A stretch of 64,000 nt of DNA, taken from AP-15 sp963785565. GTDB taxonomy: Bacteria > Pseudomonadota > Alphaproteobacteria > ATCC43930 > CGMCC-115725. Below are positions 56,999-64,000 of the stretch, one piece after another. The position numbers were made by a program, and so were the translations under genes. Below the pieces are notes generated by a model. That model did not search any database. It was not told the origin of the DNA and worked only from the letters and a program-made list of their open reading frames with translations. How positions within the stretch are numbered: position 1 is the stretch's first letter; every line of letters begins with the position of its first letter. Where the stretch lies: the NCBI GenBank assembly GCA_963785565.1, contig CAWAVV010000031.1:93683-157682 (forward strand), in the 5' to 3' direction.

Positions 56999-57493
56999 AT
57001 GGCCAAAATGCAAATCGCTCTGCGGATCAACGGCCGAGAGTTCGAAGTTCTCGCCGAGCCGCGCGTGCTGCTGATCCACATGCTGCGCGAACAGCTTGGG
57101 ATCACCGGTCCGCACATCGGCTGCGACACCAGTCATTGCGGCGCCTGCACCGTGGACATGAACGGGAAGTCGGTGAAATCCTGCACCGTGTTCGCGGCAC
57201 AGGCGCATGGCGCCGACATCATCACGATCGAAGGGCTGGCCGGCGCCGACGGCAGATTGCACCCGCTGCAGGAGGCGTTCCGTGAACATCACGGACTGCA
57301 ATGCGGCTTCTGCACTCCGGGCATGATTACCCGCGCCTTTCGGCTGCTGCAGGAGAATCCAAACCCGAGCGAGGCCGAAATCCGCCATGGCATCGCCGGC
57401 AACCTGTGCCGATGCACCGGCTATCAGACCATCGTCAGGGCGATCCGCGCCGCCGCGGAGCGCACGAACAGCGCTAGGGAGGCCGCGGAATGA
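56999..57493 (+). CDS. coxS: Carbon monoxide dehydrogenase [2Fe-2S] small subunit CoxS
   Basis: A 164-aa iron-sulfur protein. The plant-ferredoxin-type cluster Cys are Cys42, Cys47, Cys50 and Cys62 (GCDTSHCGACTVD). The second cluster uses Cys102, Cys105, Cys137 and Cys139 (QCGFCTPGM, LCRCTGYQ). Both sets are complete. Its stop overlaps the coxL ATG (ATGA). Confidence 0.95.
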   Translation: MAKMQIALRINGREFEVLAEPRVLLIHMLREQLGITGPHIGCDTSHCGACTVDMNGKSVKSCTVFAAQAHGADIITIEGLAGADGRLHPLQEAFREHHGLQCGFCTPGMITRAFRLLQENPNPSEAEIRHGIAGNLCRCTGYQTIVRAIRAAAERTNSAREAAE

Positions 57494-59913
57494 CCACCGA
57501 GATCGAAACGGCTCAGGCGCGCACGCAGAAGCTCGAGGGCCTCGGGACCAGGCGCAAGCGGGTCGAGGACGTTCGCTTCACCCAGGGCAAGGGCAATTAT
57601 ATCGATGATTTCAAATTGCCGGGCATGCTGTTCGGCGATTTCGTCCGCTCGCCCTATGGCCACGCCCGGGTCAAATCGATCAACAAGGAGGCGGCGCTAA
57701 AGCTGACCGGCGTCAAAGCGGTGCTCACCGCCGACGACTTGAAGCCGCTCAAGCTGCATTGGATGCCGACCCTCGCGGGTGATGTGCAGGCCGTATTGGC
57801 CGATGAGAAAGTGCTGTTCCAGGGCCAGGAGGTCGCGTTCGTCGTCGCCGAGGATCGCTATGTCGCGGCCGATGCCGTCGACCTGATCGAGGTCGAGTAC
57901 GAGGAGCTGCCGGCGCTCGTTGATCCGAACCGGTCGATGGCCGCGGATGCGCCCGTCCTGCGCGACGACCTCAAAGACAAGACGACCGGGGCCCATGGGC
58001 CGCGCAAACACCACAACCACGTTTTCACCTGGGAGGTCGGCGACGCCGAGGGGACGGCGCGGGCTTTGGAGCAGGCCTCTGTCGTAGTAAAGGAGCACAT
58101 CGTCTACCAACGCGTCCACCCCTGCCCGCTCGAAACCTGCGGTTGTGTCGCCTCGATGGACAAGGTGAATGGGCATCTGACGGTGTGGGGCACCTTTCAA
58201 GCGCCGCATGCCGTCCGCACCGTCGCTTCATTGATCTCCGGGATCCCCGAGCACAAGATCCGCATCGTCTCGCCGGACATCGGCGGCGGCTTTGGCAATA
58301 AAGTCGGCGTTTATCCGGGCTATATCTGCTCGATCGTCGCCTCGATCGTGCTGGGCGTACCGGTCAAGTGGATCGAGGACCGGATGGAGAATTTGCAGGC
58401 GACCGCTTTCGCCCGCGACTACCATATGACCGGTGAGATCGCGGCGACCCAAGACGGGCGCATCACCGGATTGCGCTGCCATGTGCTTGCCGATCACGGG
58501 GCCTTCGACGCTTGTGCCGACCCGACCAAGTACCCGGCCGGATTCTTCAGCATCTGCACCGGCTCATACGACATCCCGGTCGCCCATGTGACGGTCGACG
58601 GCGTCTACACCAACAAGGCGCCGGGAGGCGTCGCCTACCGCTGCTCGTTCCGGGTAACCGAGGCATCTTATTTTATCGAGCGAATGATCGATGTGCTGGC
58701 GCGCAAGCTCGCTATCGACCCGGCCGAGATCAGGCGCCGCAACCTGATCCGCAAGGACCAGTTCCCCTACCAATCGGCGCTTGGCTGGGAATACGACAGC
58801 GGCGACTATCTGACAGCGCTCGACAAGGCCCTAAACGCCGTCGGTTACGCAGCGTTGCGCGACGAGCAGCGCCGCAATCGCGAGGCCTTCGGCCGCGGCG
58901 AGACGCGCAAGCTGATGGGCATCGGCGTCAGCTTCTTCACCGAGATCGTCGGCGCCGGCCCGATCAAGAACTGCGACATCCTGGGTCTCGGCATGTTCAA
59001 TTCATGCGAGATCCGGGTGCATCCGACCGGCAGTGTGATTGCGCGCCTCGGCACGATCAGCCAGGGCCAGGGGCACGCCACGACCTTTGCCCAGATCCTG
59101 GCCAGCGAGCTCGGCATTCCGGCAGACAATATCACCGTCGAAGAGGGCGACACCGACACCGCACCCTACGGGCTCGGCACCTACGGCTCGCGTTCGACAC
59201 CGGTCGCCGGCGCGGCCACGGCGATGGCCGGCCGCAAGATCCGCGCCAAGGCGCAGATGATCGCGGCCCACCTGCTCGAAGTGCACGACGACGACCTTGA
59301 ATGGGATGTCGACCGCTTTCGCGTCAAAGGCGTGCCGGAAATGTCGAAGACGATGACCGAGCTCGCCTTCGCCGCCTACAACAATGTGCCGCCGGGGATG
59401 GAGCCCGGGCTGGAGGCGGTCAGCTACTACGATCCGCCGAACATGACTTACCCGTTCGGCGCCTATGTCTGTGTCCTCGACATCGACGTCGACACCGGTG
59501 TTACCGAAATCCGCAGGTTTTATGCACTCGACGATTGCGGCACCCGGATCAACCCGATGATCATCGAGGGGCAGGTCCATGGCGGATTGACCGAGGCGCT
59601 GGCCATCGCCATGGCGCAGGAAATGGACTACGACGAGTACGGCAACCTGCGGAATGCAAGCCTGCTCGACTTCTTCCTGCCGACCGCCGTCGAGACGCCG
59701 GGCTGGGAGACCGACTACACCACCACGCCCTCGCCGCATCACCCGATCGGCGCCAAGGGGGTCGGCAAATCGCCCAATGTGGGCGGCGTATCCGCCATCT
59801 CCAATGCCGTGAACGATGCCTTCGCCCATCTCGGCCTGACGCACACCCAGATGCCGCACGATCATTGGCGGGTCTGGCAGACCGCGCAGCAACTCGGGCT
59901 GACTGCCGCTTGA
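57490..59913 (+). CDS. coxL: Carbon monoxide dehydrogenase molybdopterin large subunit CoxL (form I), catalytic Glu replaced by Lys
   Basis: An 807-aa Mo/Cu-binding subunit that would oxidise CO to CO2. GGVAYRCSFRVTEASYF carries the form I active-site loop AYRCSFR, with Cys385 as the Cu-sulfido ligand equivalent, which separates true CoxL from other xanthine-dehydrogenase relatives. Q-rich loop GQGHATTFAQ and C-terminal MPHDHWRVW also match. In the conserved HHPIGAKGVG(E)S motif, however, residue 760 is Lys (AAA at 59767-59769) instead of the Glu that all molybdenum hydroxylases use as catalytic base. Either a mutation, an error, or altered chemistry. No coxD-G accessory genes follow. Confidence 0.93.
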   Translation: MTTEIETAQARTQKLEGLGTRRKRVEDVRFTQGKGNYIDDFKLPGMLFGDFVRSPYGHARVKSINKEAALKLTGVKAVLTADDLKPLKLHWMPTLAGDVQAVLADEKVLFQGQEVAFVVAEDRYVAADAVDLIEVEYEELPALVDPNRSMAADAPVLRDDLKDKTTGAHGPRKHHNHVFTWEVGDAEGTARALEQASVVVKEHIVYQRVHPCPLETCGCVASMDKVNGHLTVWGTFQAPHAVRTVASLISGIPEHKIRIVSPDIGGGFGNKVGVYPGYICSIVASIVLGVPVKWIEDRMENLQATAFARDYHMTGEIAATQDGRITGLRCHVLADHGAFDACADPTKYPAGFFSICTGSYDIPVAHVTVDGVYTNKAPGGVAYRCSFRVTEASYFIERMIDVLARKLAIDPAEIRRRNLIRKDQFPYQSALGWEYDSGDYLTALDKALNAVGYAALRDEQRRNREAFGRGETRKLMGIGVSFFTEIVGAGPIKNCDILGLGMFNSCEIRVHPTGSVIARLGTISQGQGHATTFAQILASELGIPADNITVEEGDTDTAPYGLGTYGSRSTPVAGAATAMAGRKIRAKAQMIAAHLLEVHDDDLEWDVDRFRVKGVPEMSKTMTELAFAAYNNVPPGMEPGLEAVSYYDPPNMTYPFGAYVCVLDIDVDTGVTEIRRFYALDDCGTRINPMIIEGQVHGGLTEALAIAMAQEMDYDEYGNLRNASLLDFFLPTAVETPGWETDYTTTPSPHHPIGAKGVGKSPNVGGVSAISNAVNDAFAHLGLTHTQMPHDHWRVWQTAQQLGLTAA

Positions 59914-60007
59914 GGCCTGGCAAGCGCACGAGCTCGGGCGAGAATTCAGGGCAACGGGCTCGGACGAAGCCCTCTTCCCCCTTTCACCGGGTTAACGGTA
60001 ATCGTAG

Positions 60008-61402
60008 CTATGCCGGAGGGGGCTCCTCCGGCCTTTTGCGGCGAGCCGCGACCTTGCGGGGTCTCGCGGCGCGCGTCGGCGCATCCGCCTGCTCGGCGGG
60101 CGGCGGCACCCCGGCCTTTTCGAGGGCGGCGCGCTGGCGGGCGGTCAGGGCAGCCTCGTCGAAATCCTCGATCAGCTCGTGGAACAGGCGATGCCAGTTG
60201 ATCTCGGCCTTAAGGTGCATGAACACCGAACCGAGCCCGACTGCGGCCCGGTCCATGAACACGAATTCGCGCGGCGGGCGGACCCCGCCCAGGCGGCGGA
60301 TGTCGCGGTGCACGCTCTCGACCACGTCGGCGCCGTCGGCTCCATTGGCCTTTTCCTGGATCAGCCTTGCGCGATCGTCGAGCAGCGGGCCGTAGACGAA
60401 TCGCGCCCAGCGGTTCAGCACCTCGATCATCTCCGGCGACAGATCGCCAAATCCCCAGCTTCGGTAAGCGTGAACGGCGAGGTCGCGATCACCGCGCTCC
60501 AGTGCGTGGTAAAGATCGATGACCCCGCGCACGAATGAGGCGCGAAAGACCCGCACACAGCCGAAATCGAGCAGGTTCACGGTGGCATCCGGCGCCACGG
60601 TGTAGTTGCCGAGATGCGGGTCGCCGTGGATGACGCCGTAATGGTAGAATGGCACGTACCAGACCCGAAACATCCGCAGCGCCACCTCGTTGCGCCGTGC
60701 GATCGGTGCCTTCGCGGTCTCGAGGATCGGTGCGCCGTCGAGCCAGGTCATCGTCAACAGACGCCGGGTGGAAAGTTCGGGTAGGGGCCGCGGCACGGCA
60801 ATCCCAGGCTCGTCGCGCAGGATCTCGCCATATAGGCGCATATGCGCGGCCTCGCGCTCGTAATCGAGCTCCTCGCGCAGCCGGTCGGCAATTTCGGCGT
60901 GGATTTCGGCGGTGGTGACGGCGCGGTCATAGCGCTCGTAGAGACCCATTGCGAGCTTCAGCTGGCGCAGATCGGCTTCGACCGCGGAAGCCATGTCGGG
61001 ATATTGCAATTTGCACGCGAGCGCGGCGCCGTCGAGCGCGGCGGCGCGATGTACCTGACCAAGCGAGGCGGCGCGCGCCGCGGTTCTCTCGAAATCGCGA
61101 AACCGCCGCTGCCAATCGGGCCCGAGTTCCCCCTCCATCCGCCGGCGGACAAACGGCCAGCCCATCGCCGGCGCATTCGCCTGCAGTTGGATCAGCTCGT
61201 TGACATATTGCTGCGGCAGCGCGTCGGGGATGGTCGCCAATAATTGCGCCACCTTCATCAGCGGGCCCTTGATCCCGCCGAGTGCGGCCTTCAGATCGGC
61301 GGCATGACGCCCCCGGTCGACCGATATGCCAAGATAGCGCTCGCCGGCCAGCCGCGCCGCAAGACCGCCCATGGCAGTCGAGACCTGAGCATAGCGCCGC
61401 AT
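60008..61402 (-). CDS. ABC1/UbiB-family atypical kinase-like protein
   Basis: A 464-aa protein-kinase-like (AarF/UbiB/COQ8) protein. Members act as ATPases supporting quinone biosynthesis or as unknown kinases. Visible: GPLMKVAQLLATIPDALP (family KxGQ motif, here KVAQ), RAASLGQVHRA (Ala-rich loop), ACKLQYPDM (ATP Lys), VIHGDPHLGNYTV (catalytic loop) and NLLDFGCVR (DFG). A Lys/Arg/Pro-rich tail ends it. The Gly-to-Ala change in KxGQ is mild. It converges on coxL with a 94-bp gap. No ubi genes are near. Confidence 0.85.
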   Translation of the reverse strand: MRRYAQVSTAMGGLAARLAGERYLGISVDRGRHAADLKAALGGIKGPLMKVAQLLATIPDALPQQYVNELIQLQANAPAMGWPFVRRRMEGELGPDWQRRFRDFERTAARAASLGQVHRAAALDGAALACKLQYPDMASAVEADLRQLKLAMGLYERYDRAVTTAEIHAEIADRLREELDYEREAAHMRLYGEILRDEPGIAVPRPLPELSTRRLLTMTWLDGAPILETAKAPIARRNEVALRMFRVWYVPFYHYGVIHGDPHLGNYTVAPDATVNLLDFGCVRVFRASFVRGVIDLYHALERGDRDLAVHAYRSWGFGDLSPEMIEVLNRWARFVYGPLLDDRARLIQEKANGADGADVVESVHRDIRRLGGVRPPREFVFMDRAAVGLGSVFMHLKAEINWHRLFHELIEDFDEAALTARQRAALEKAGVPPPAEQADAPTRAARPRKVAARRKRPEEPPPA

Positions 61403-61478
61403 TCGCCCGGTAAAGGTATCGTCGTCGGTCAGGTCAGCAACCTCGAATTGGATCGACCGCTCCGGTTCGGGGCTGATC

Positions 61479-61775
61479 TCATTCGCCCCAAAGGTGCTTG
61501 CGGAGCGCTGCGTTCATGCGCGATTGCCAGCCAGGCCCGCCGGCGCGGAAAGCATCGATCACATCCTGGTCGAGACGCAGAGACACGAGTCTCTTCGGTG
61601 CTCCGAGCCGCGGTCGGCCACGACCGCGGCGAATCAGCCGATCGCCAATGTAAAAGTCCGCCCTTTCGAAGAACTCATCAGTTAATTCCGGAATATCCTC
61701 GTATTCCTCCGGCTGGATCTCGTGCGCATCCAACCTAGCCAAGTCGGTGTGAATAGCGCGCTTGCTCTCTCGCAT
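61479..61775 (-). CDS. brnA: BrnA family antitoxin
   Basis: A 98-aa antitoxin. The C-terminal half has the ribbon-helix-helix style KRLVSLRLDQDVIDAFRAGG, followed by GWQSRMNAALRKHL, which is the BrnA consensus. The N-terminal half is acidic and likely wraps the toxin. The start at 61775 lies 41 bp inside the end of brnT. Together they form the usual toxin-first operon, which BrnA (or the complex) represses. Confidence 0.85.
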   Translation of the reverse strand: MRESKRAIHTDLARLDAHEIQPEEYEDIPELTDEFFERADFYIGDRLIRRGRGRPRLGAPKRLVSLRLDQDVIDAFRAGGPGWQSRMNAALRKHLWGE

Positions 61776-62007
61776 TAGCCTTCCTCATCGAGATGATCCG
61801 CCGCCCGTCCCCCGTCGGAGTCCAGACCACAATCACCATGCGGCCTGACAGCAACCCGGCGGTTATGAAGCGGTCTTCCGGGTACGGAAACCGCCTGTCC
61901 TGAACGGTGTAGGTCGGGCCTGCAAAAACCGTTTCCGCATCGAGAAAATCAACCTCTCGCGTCCGGAGCGTCTCCGTACGTTTCTCCGGATCAAAGGTGA
62001 TCCTCAT
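61735..62007 (-). CDS. brnT: BrnT family ribonuclease toxin
   Basis: A 90-aa RelE-fold RNA interferase, toxin of the BrnT/BrnA type II system. Start MRITFDPEKRTETLRTRE, then VDFLDAETVFAGP (the F..A..F segment of the family), DRRFPYPEDRFITAGLLSGR and C-terminal RRIISMRKANAREQARY, which carries the basic catalytic residues. The ATG at 62007 is used; the frame to 62259 runs into the peptidase gene. Overlaps brnA. Confidence 0.85.
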   Translation of the reverse strand: MRITFDPEKRTETLRTREVDFLDAETVFAGPTYTVQDRRFPYPEDRFITAGLLSGRMVIVVWTPTGDGRRIISMRKANAREQARYSHRLG

Positions 62008-62071
62008 GCCGAAGAAAATTATGTAGCTACGACAATCCCCTGCGTCAAGGTTTTCCGTAGCTACTGAGACT

Positions 62072-63883
62072 TCACCCGAGCGCTTCGAGTTCGTCGATAA
62101 AGCCCGAGACGACCGAGAGGCCCTTCGACCAGAAGGACGGGTCGGCGGCGTCGAGCCCGAATGGGGCCAGCAGCTCGCGGTGGCGCAAGGTGCCGCCGGC
62201 GCGCAGCATGTCGAGGTAGCGCTCGGCAAAGCCCTGATGCGCCTCTTGGTATACCGCATAGAGCGAGTTCACCAGGCAGTCCCCGAAAGCATAGGCGTAG
62301 ACATAAAATGGGGTGTGGATGAAATGCGGGATGTAGGACCAGTAGTGGCGATAGACGCCGTCGAGGCGGATCGCCGGCCCGAGGCTCTCGCGCTGCACGT
62401 CGAGCCAGATTTCGGCGAGACGGTCGGGGGTCAGCTCGGCTTCGCGGCGTTCGTCGTGCACCCGTATCTCGAACGTGGCGAAGGCGATCTGGCGAACGAC
62501 CGTGTTCAGCATGTCCTCGACCTTGCCGGCGAGCATGATCTTGCGCCGGCGCGGATCGGTCTCGCCCGTCAGCAAGGCGCGGAAGGTCAGCATCTCGCCA
62601 AAGACCGAGGCCGTTTCGGCCAAGGTCAACGGCGTGTCGGCCATCAAATAACCCTGCCGCCCCGCCAATACCTGATGGACGCCATGACCCAGCTCGTGCG
62701 CCAGGGTCATCACGTCGCGCACCCGGCCCTGATAGTTCAACAGCAGATAGGGGTGCGCCGCCGGCACCGTCGGATGGGCGAAGGCGCCCGACGCTTTGCC
62801 CGGCCGCACCGGCGCGTCGATCCAGGGTGCCGCGAAAAACCGCCGGCCGACTGCGGCCATTTCGGGCGAAAAGGCGCCATAGGCCGACAACACGGTCTCC
62901 TCGGCCTCATGCCACGGGATCAGCCGGTCGTCATCCTCGGGTAAGGGTGCGTTGCGGTCCCAGAAAGGCAGCTCCTCGACACCGAACCAGCGCGCCTTCA
63001 GCCGGTAGTATCGATGCGATAGACGCGGATAGCTGTCGCGCACCGCCGCGATCAACGCGTCGACGACCTCGTCCTCGACGAAATTGGATAGATTGCGCGA
63101 CGAAATCGGCCGTGCAAACCGGCGCCAACGGTCCTCGATCTCCTTGTCCTTGGCGAGCGTATTGGTGATCAGGGCAAAGGTGCGGGCATTTTTTCCCAAC
63201 ACCTCACCGACACTGGCGGCGGCCTCGCGGCGCACCTCCGGATCGCGGTCGGACAGCAGGTCCAGCGCCTCGGCCTCGGTCAGTTCTTGGCCGCCGATCG
63301 GGAACCTCAGATCGGCGATCGTCTCGTCGAACAGCCGGGTCCAGGCGGCGCGGCCGGCGACGGATTTCTCATGCAACAGCTTCTCGGCCTCGTCAGACAG
63401 CTGGTGCCGGCGAAAGGCGCGAATGTCGCGCAGCCACGGGCGGTAGCGGGCGAGCGCCGGATCGGCTTCCTTCGCTTCGAGTGCCGCGTCGTCGAGACGG
63501 TTCAGTTCAAGCGTAAAGAACAGCAAACTCGTCGAGATGGCGTTGGTCCGCTCCTGGATCGTTTGATAGAAGCGACCGATTTCCGGGTCGGCAAGATTGC
63601 CGGCATGGACCAGCGAAGCATAGCTGAGGACCCGGCCGCTCAGCTCCTGCATACCTTCATAGCCTTCGACCGCCGCCCCCAGTGCCGCGCCCGAGAGATC
63701 CGCGAGCTTCCCCTCGTAACGCTGGTGAAAAGCTGCGGCATCATCGGCGAGCCGCGCCAGATCCCCGGTCAGCGCCGGGCTGTCGGGACCGGGGTATAGA
63801 TCAGAAAGATTCCACTCCGGCAGCGTACCGAGCGCCGCCTTCTTCTGCCCTGCCGCCGTCTCTGCAACTGCCTGCAAACGCAT
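62072..63883 (-). CDS. pepF: Oligoendopeptidase F (M3 metallopeptidase)
   Basis: A 603-aa cytoplasmic zinc peptidase of short peptides. The zinc motif is HELGH (His396, Glu397, His400) in TLAHELGHGVHQVL, and the third ligand lies in the following Glu-containing helix (LAETASVFGEML). N-terminal half is helical as in M3 family members, and the length is usual for the alphaproteobacterial type. The remaining 117 bp to the window edge hold no clear gene. Confidence 0.94.
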   Translation of the reverse strand: MRLQAVAETAAGQKKAALGTLPEWNLSDLYPGPDSPALTGDLARLADDAAAFHQRYEGKLADLSGAALGAAVEGYEGMQELSGRVLSYASLVHAGNLADPEIGRFYQTIQERTNAISTSLLFFTLELNRLDDAALEAKEADPALARYRPWLRDIRAFRRHQLSDEAEKLLHEKSVAGRAAWTRLFDETIADLRFPIGGQELTEAEALDLLSDRDPEVRREAAASVGEVLGKNARTFALITNTLAKDKEIEDRWRRFARPISSRNLSNFVEDEVVDALIAAVRDSYPRLSHRYYRLKARWFGVEELPFWDRNAPLPEDDDRLIPWHEAEETVLSAYGAFSPEMAAVGRRFFAAPWIDAPVRPGKASGAFAHPTVPAAHPYLLLNYQGRVRDVMTLAHELGHGVHQVLAGRQGYLMADTPLTLAETASVFGEMLTFRALLTGETDPRRRKIMLAGKVEDMLNTVVRQIAFATFEIRVHDERREAELTPDRLAEIWLDVQRESLGPAIRLDGVYRHYWSYIPHFIHTPFYVYAYAFGDCLVNSLYAVYQEAHQGFAERYLDMLRAGGTLRHRELLAPFGLDAADPSFWSKGLSVVSGFIDELEALG

Positions 63884-64000
63884 TGCTCAATCCCCGATCC
63901 GGACCTATGCGAGGATATGGGGTTTAGGCAGGAAGCACCAAGCGGCATCCCGGACAAAGCCGCTGCGACCATTGCGATCGGCTCGAGCCGAGCTCAGGTC

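Overview
This is 64 kb of high-GC bacterial chromosome. Gene content points to an alphaproteobacterium. The indicators are a hisB-hisH-hisA-hisF-hisE block divergent from hslVU, a large (about 1,620-codon) NAD-dependent glutamate dehydrogenase, a CHASE2-type nucleotide cyclase, a form I CO dehydrogenase set and clustered GNAT/HIT genes. A Rhodospirillales- or Hyphomicrobiales-like soil organism is the best guess, by inference only. No rRNA, tRNA, CRISPR array, phage or complete insertion sequence was recognised.

Layout. 1-8.4 kb: the start of a membrane histidine kinase (cut by the window edge), cobT/cobS with a decayed cobC-like remnant, an MFS carrier, a secreted protein next to an MsrQ-like haem membrane protein, and a phosphonoacetate-hydrolase-like enzyme. 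8.4-18.3 kb: a SAM-cyclase-AAA-TPR protein split by an in-frame TAG, two SDR oxidoreductases, repeats, a NitT/TauT-type ABC transporter that has lost most of its binding protein, and an MHS-family MFS carrier. 18.3-22 kb: a more A/T-rich patch of intact and broken sulfotransferase and methyltransferase genes lying between a HIT gene and hisE. 22-29.3 kb: histidine biosynthesis, hslVU and glgC. 29.3-31.5 kb: a putative polymorphic toxin with its immunity gene, followed by a displaced second toxin tip and a second immunity gene. 31.5-42 kb: CHASE2 cyclase, NAD-GDH, acetyl-CoA synthetase and a LuxR regulator.

42.3-54.3 kb is a catabolic and cofactor region. An F420 operon (LLM flavin/F420 oxidoreductase, F420-dependent glucose-6-phosphate dehydrogenase, cofE, cofD) sits beside a further LLM enzyme, two amidohydrolases, an aldo/keto reductase, a SAF-domain dehydrogenase and a PhyH-type dioxygenase. 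The fgd, cofE and cofD genes overlap by ATGA, so the cell appears to reduce F420 with glucose 6-phosphate and supply it to LLM enzymes. 54.3-64 kb: a MATE exporter with an attenuator-like leader, coxMSL, a UbiB-family kinase-like protein, a brnT/brnA toxin-antitoxin pair and oligoendopeptidase F.

The form I CO dehydrogenase large subunit keeps the AYRCSFR loop, but Lys replaces the catalytic Glu of the C-terminal GVGE motif. At least six genes are broken by a one-base change, mostly an extra or missing G or C inside a G/C run. That pattern may reflect consensus error rather than true gene death, and annotations of 'pseudogene' should be read with this in mind.
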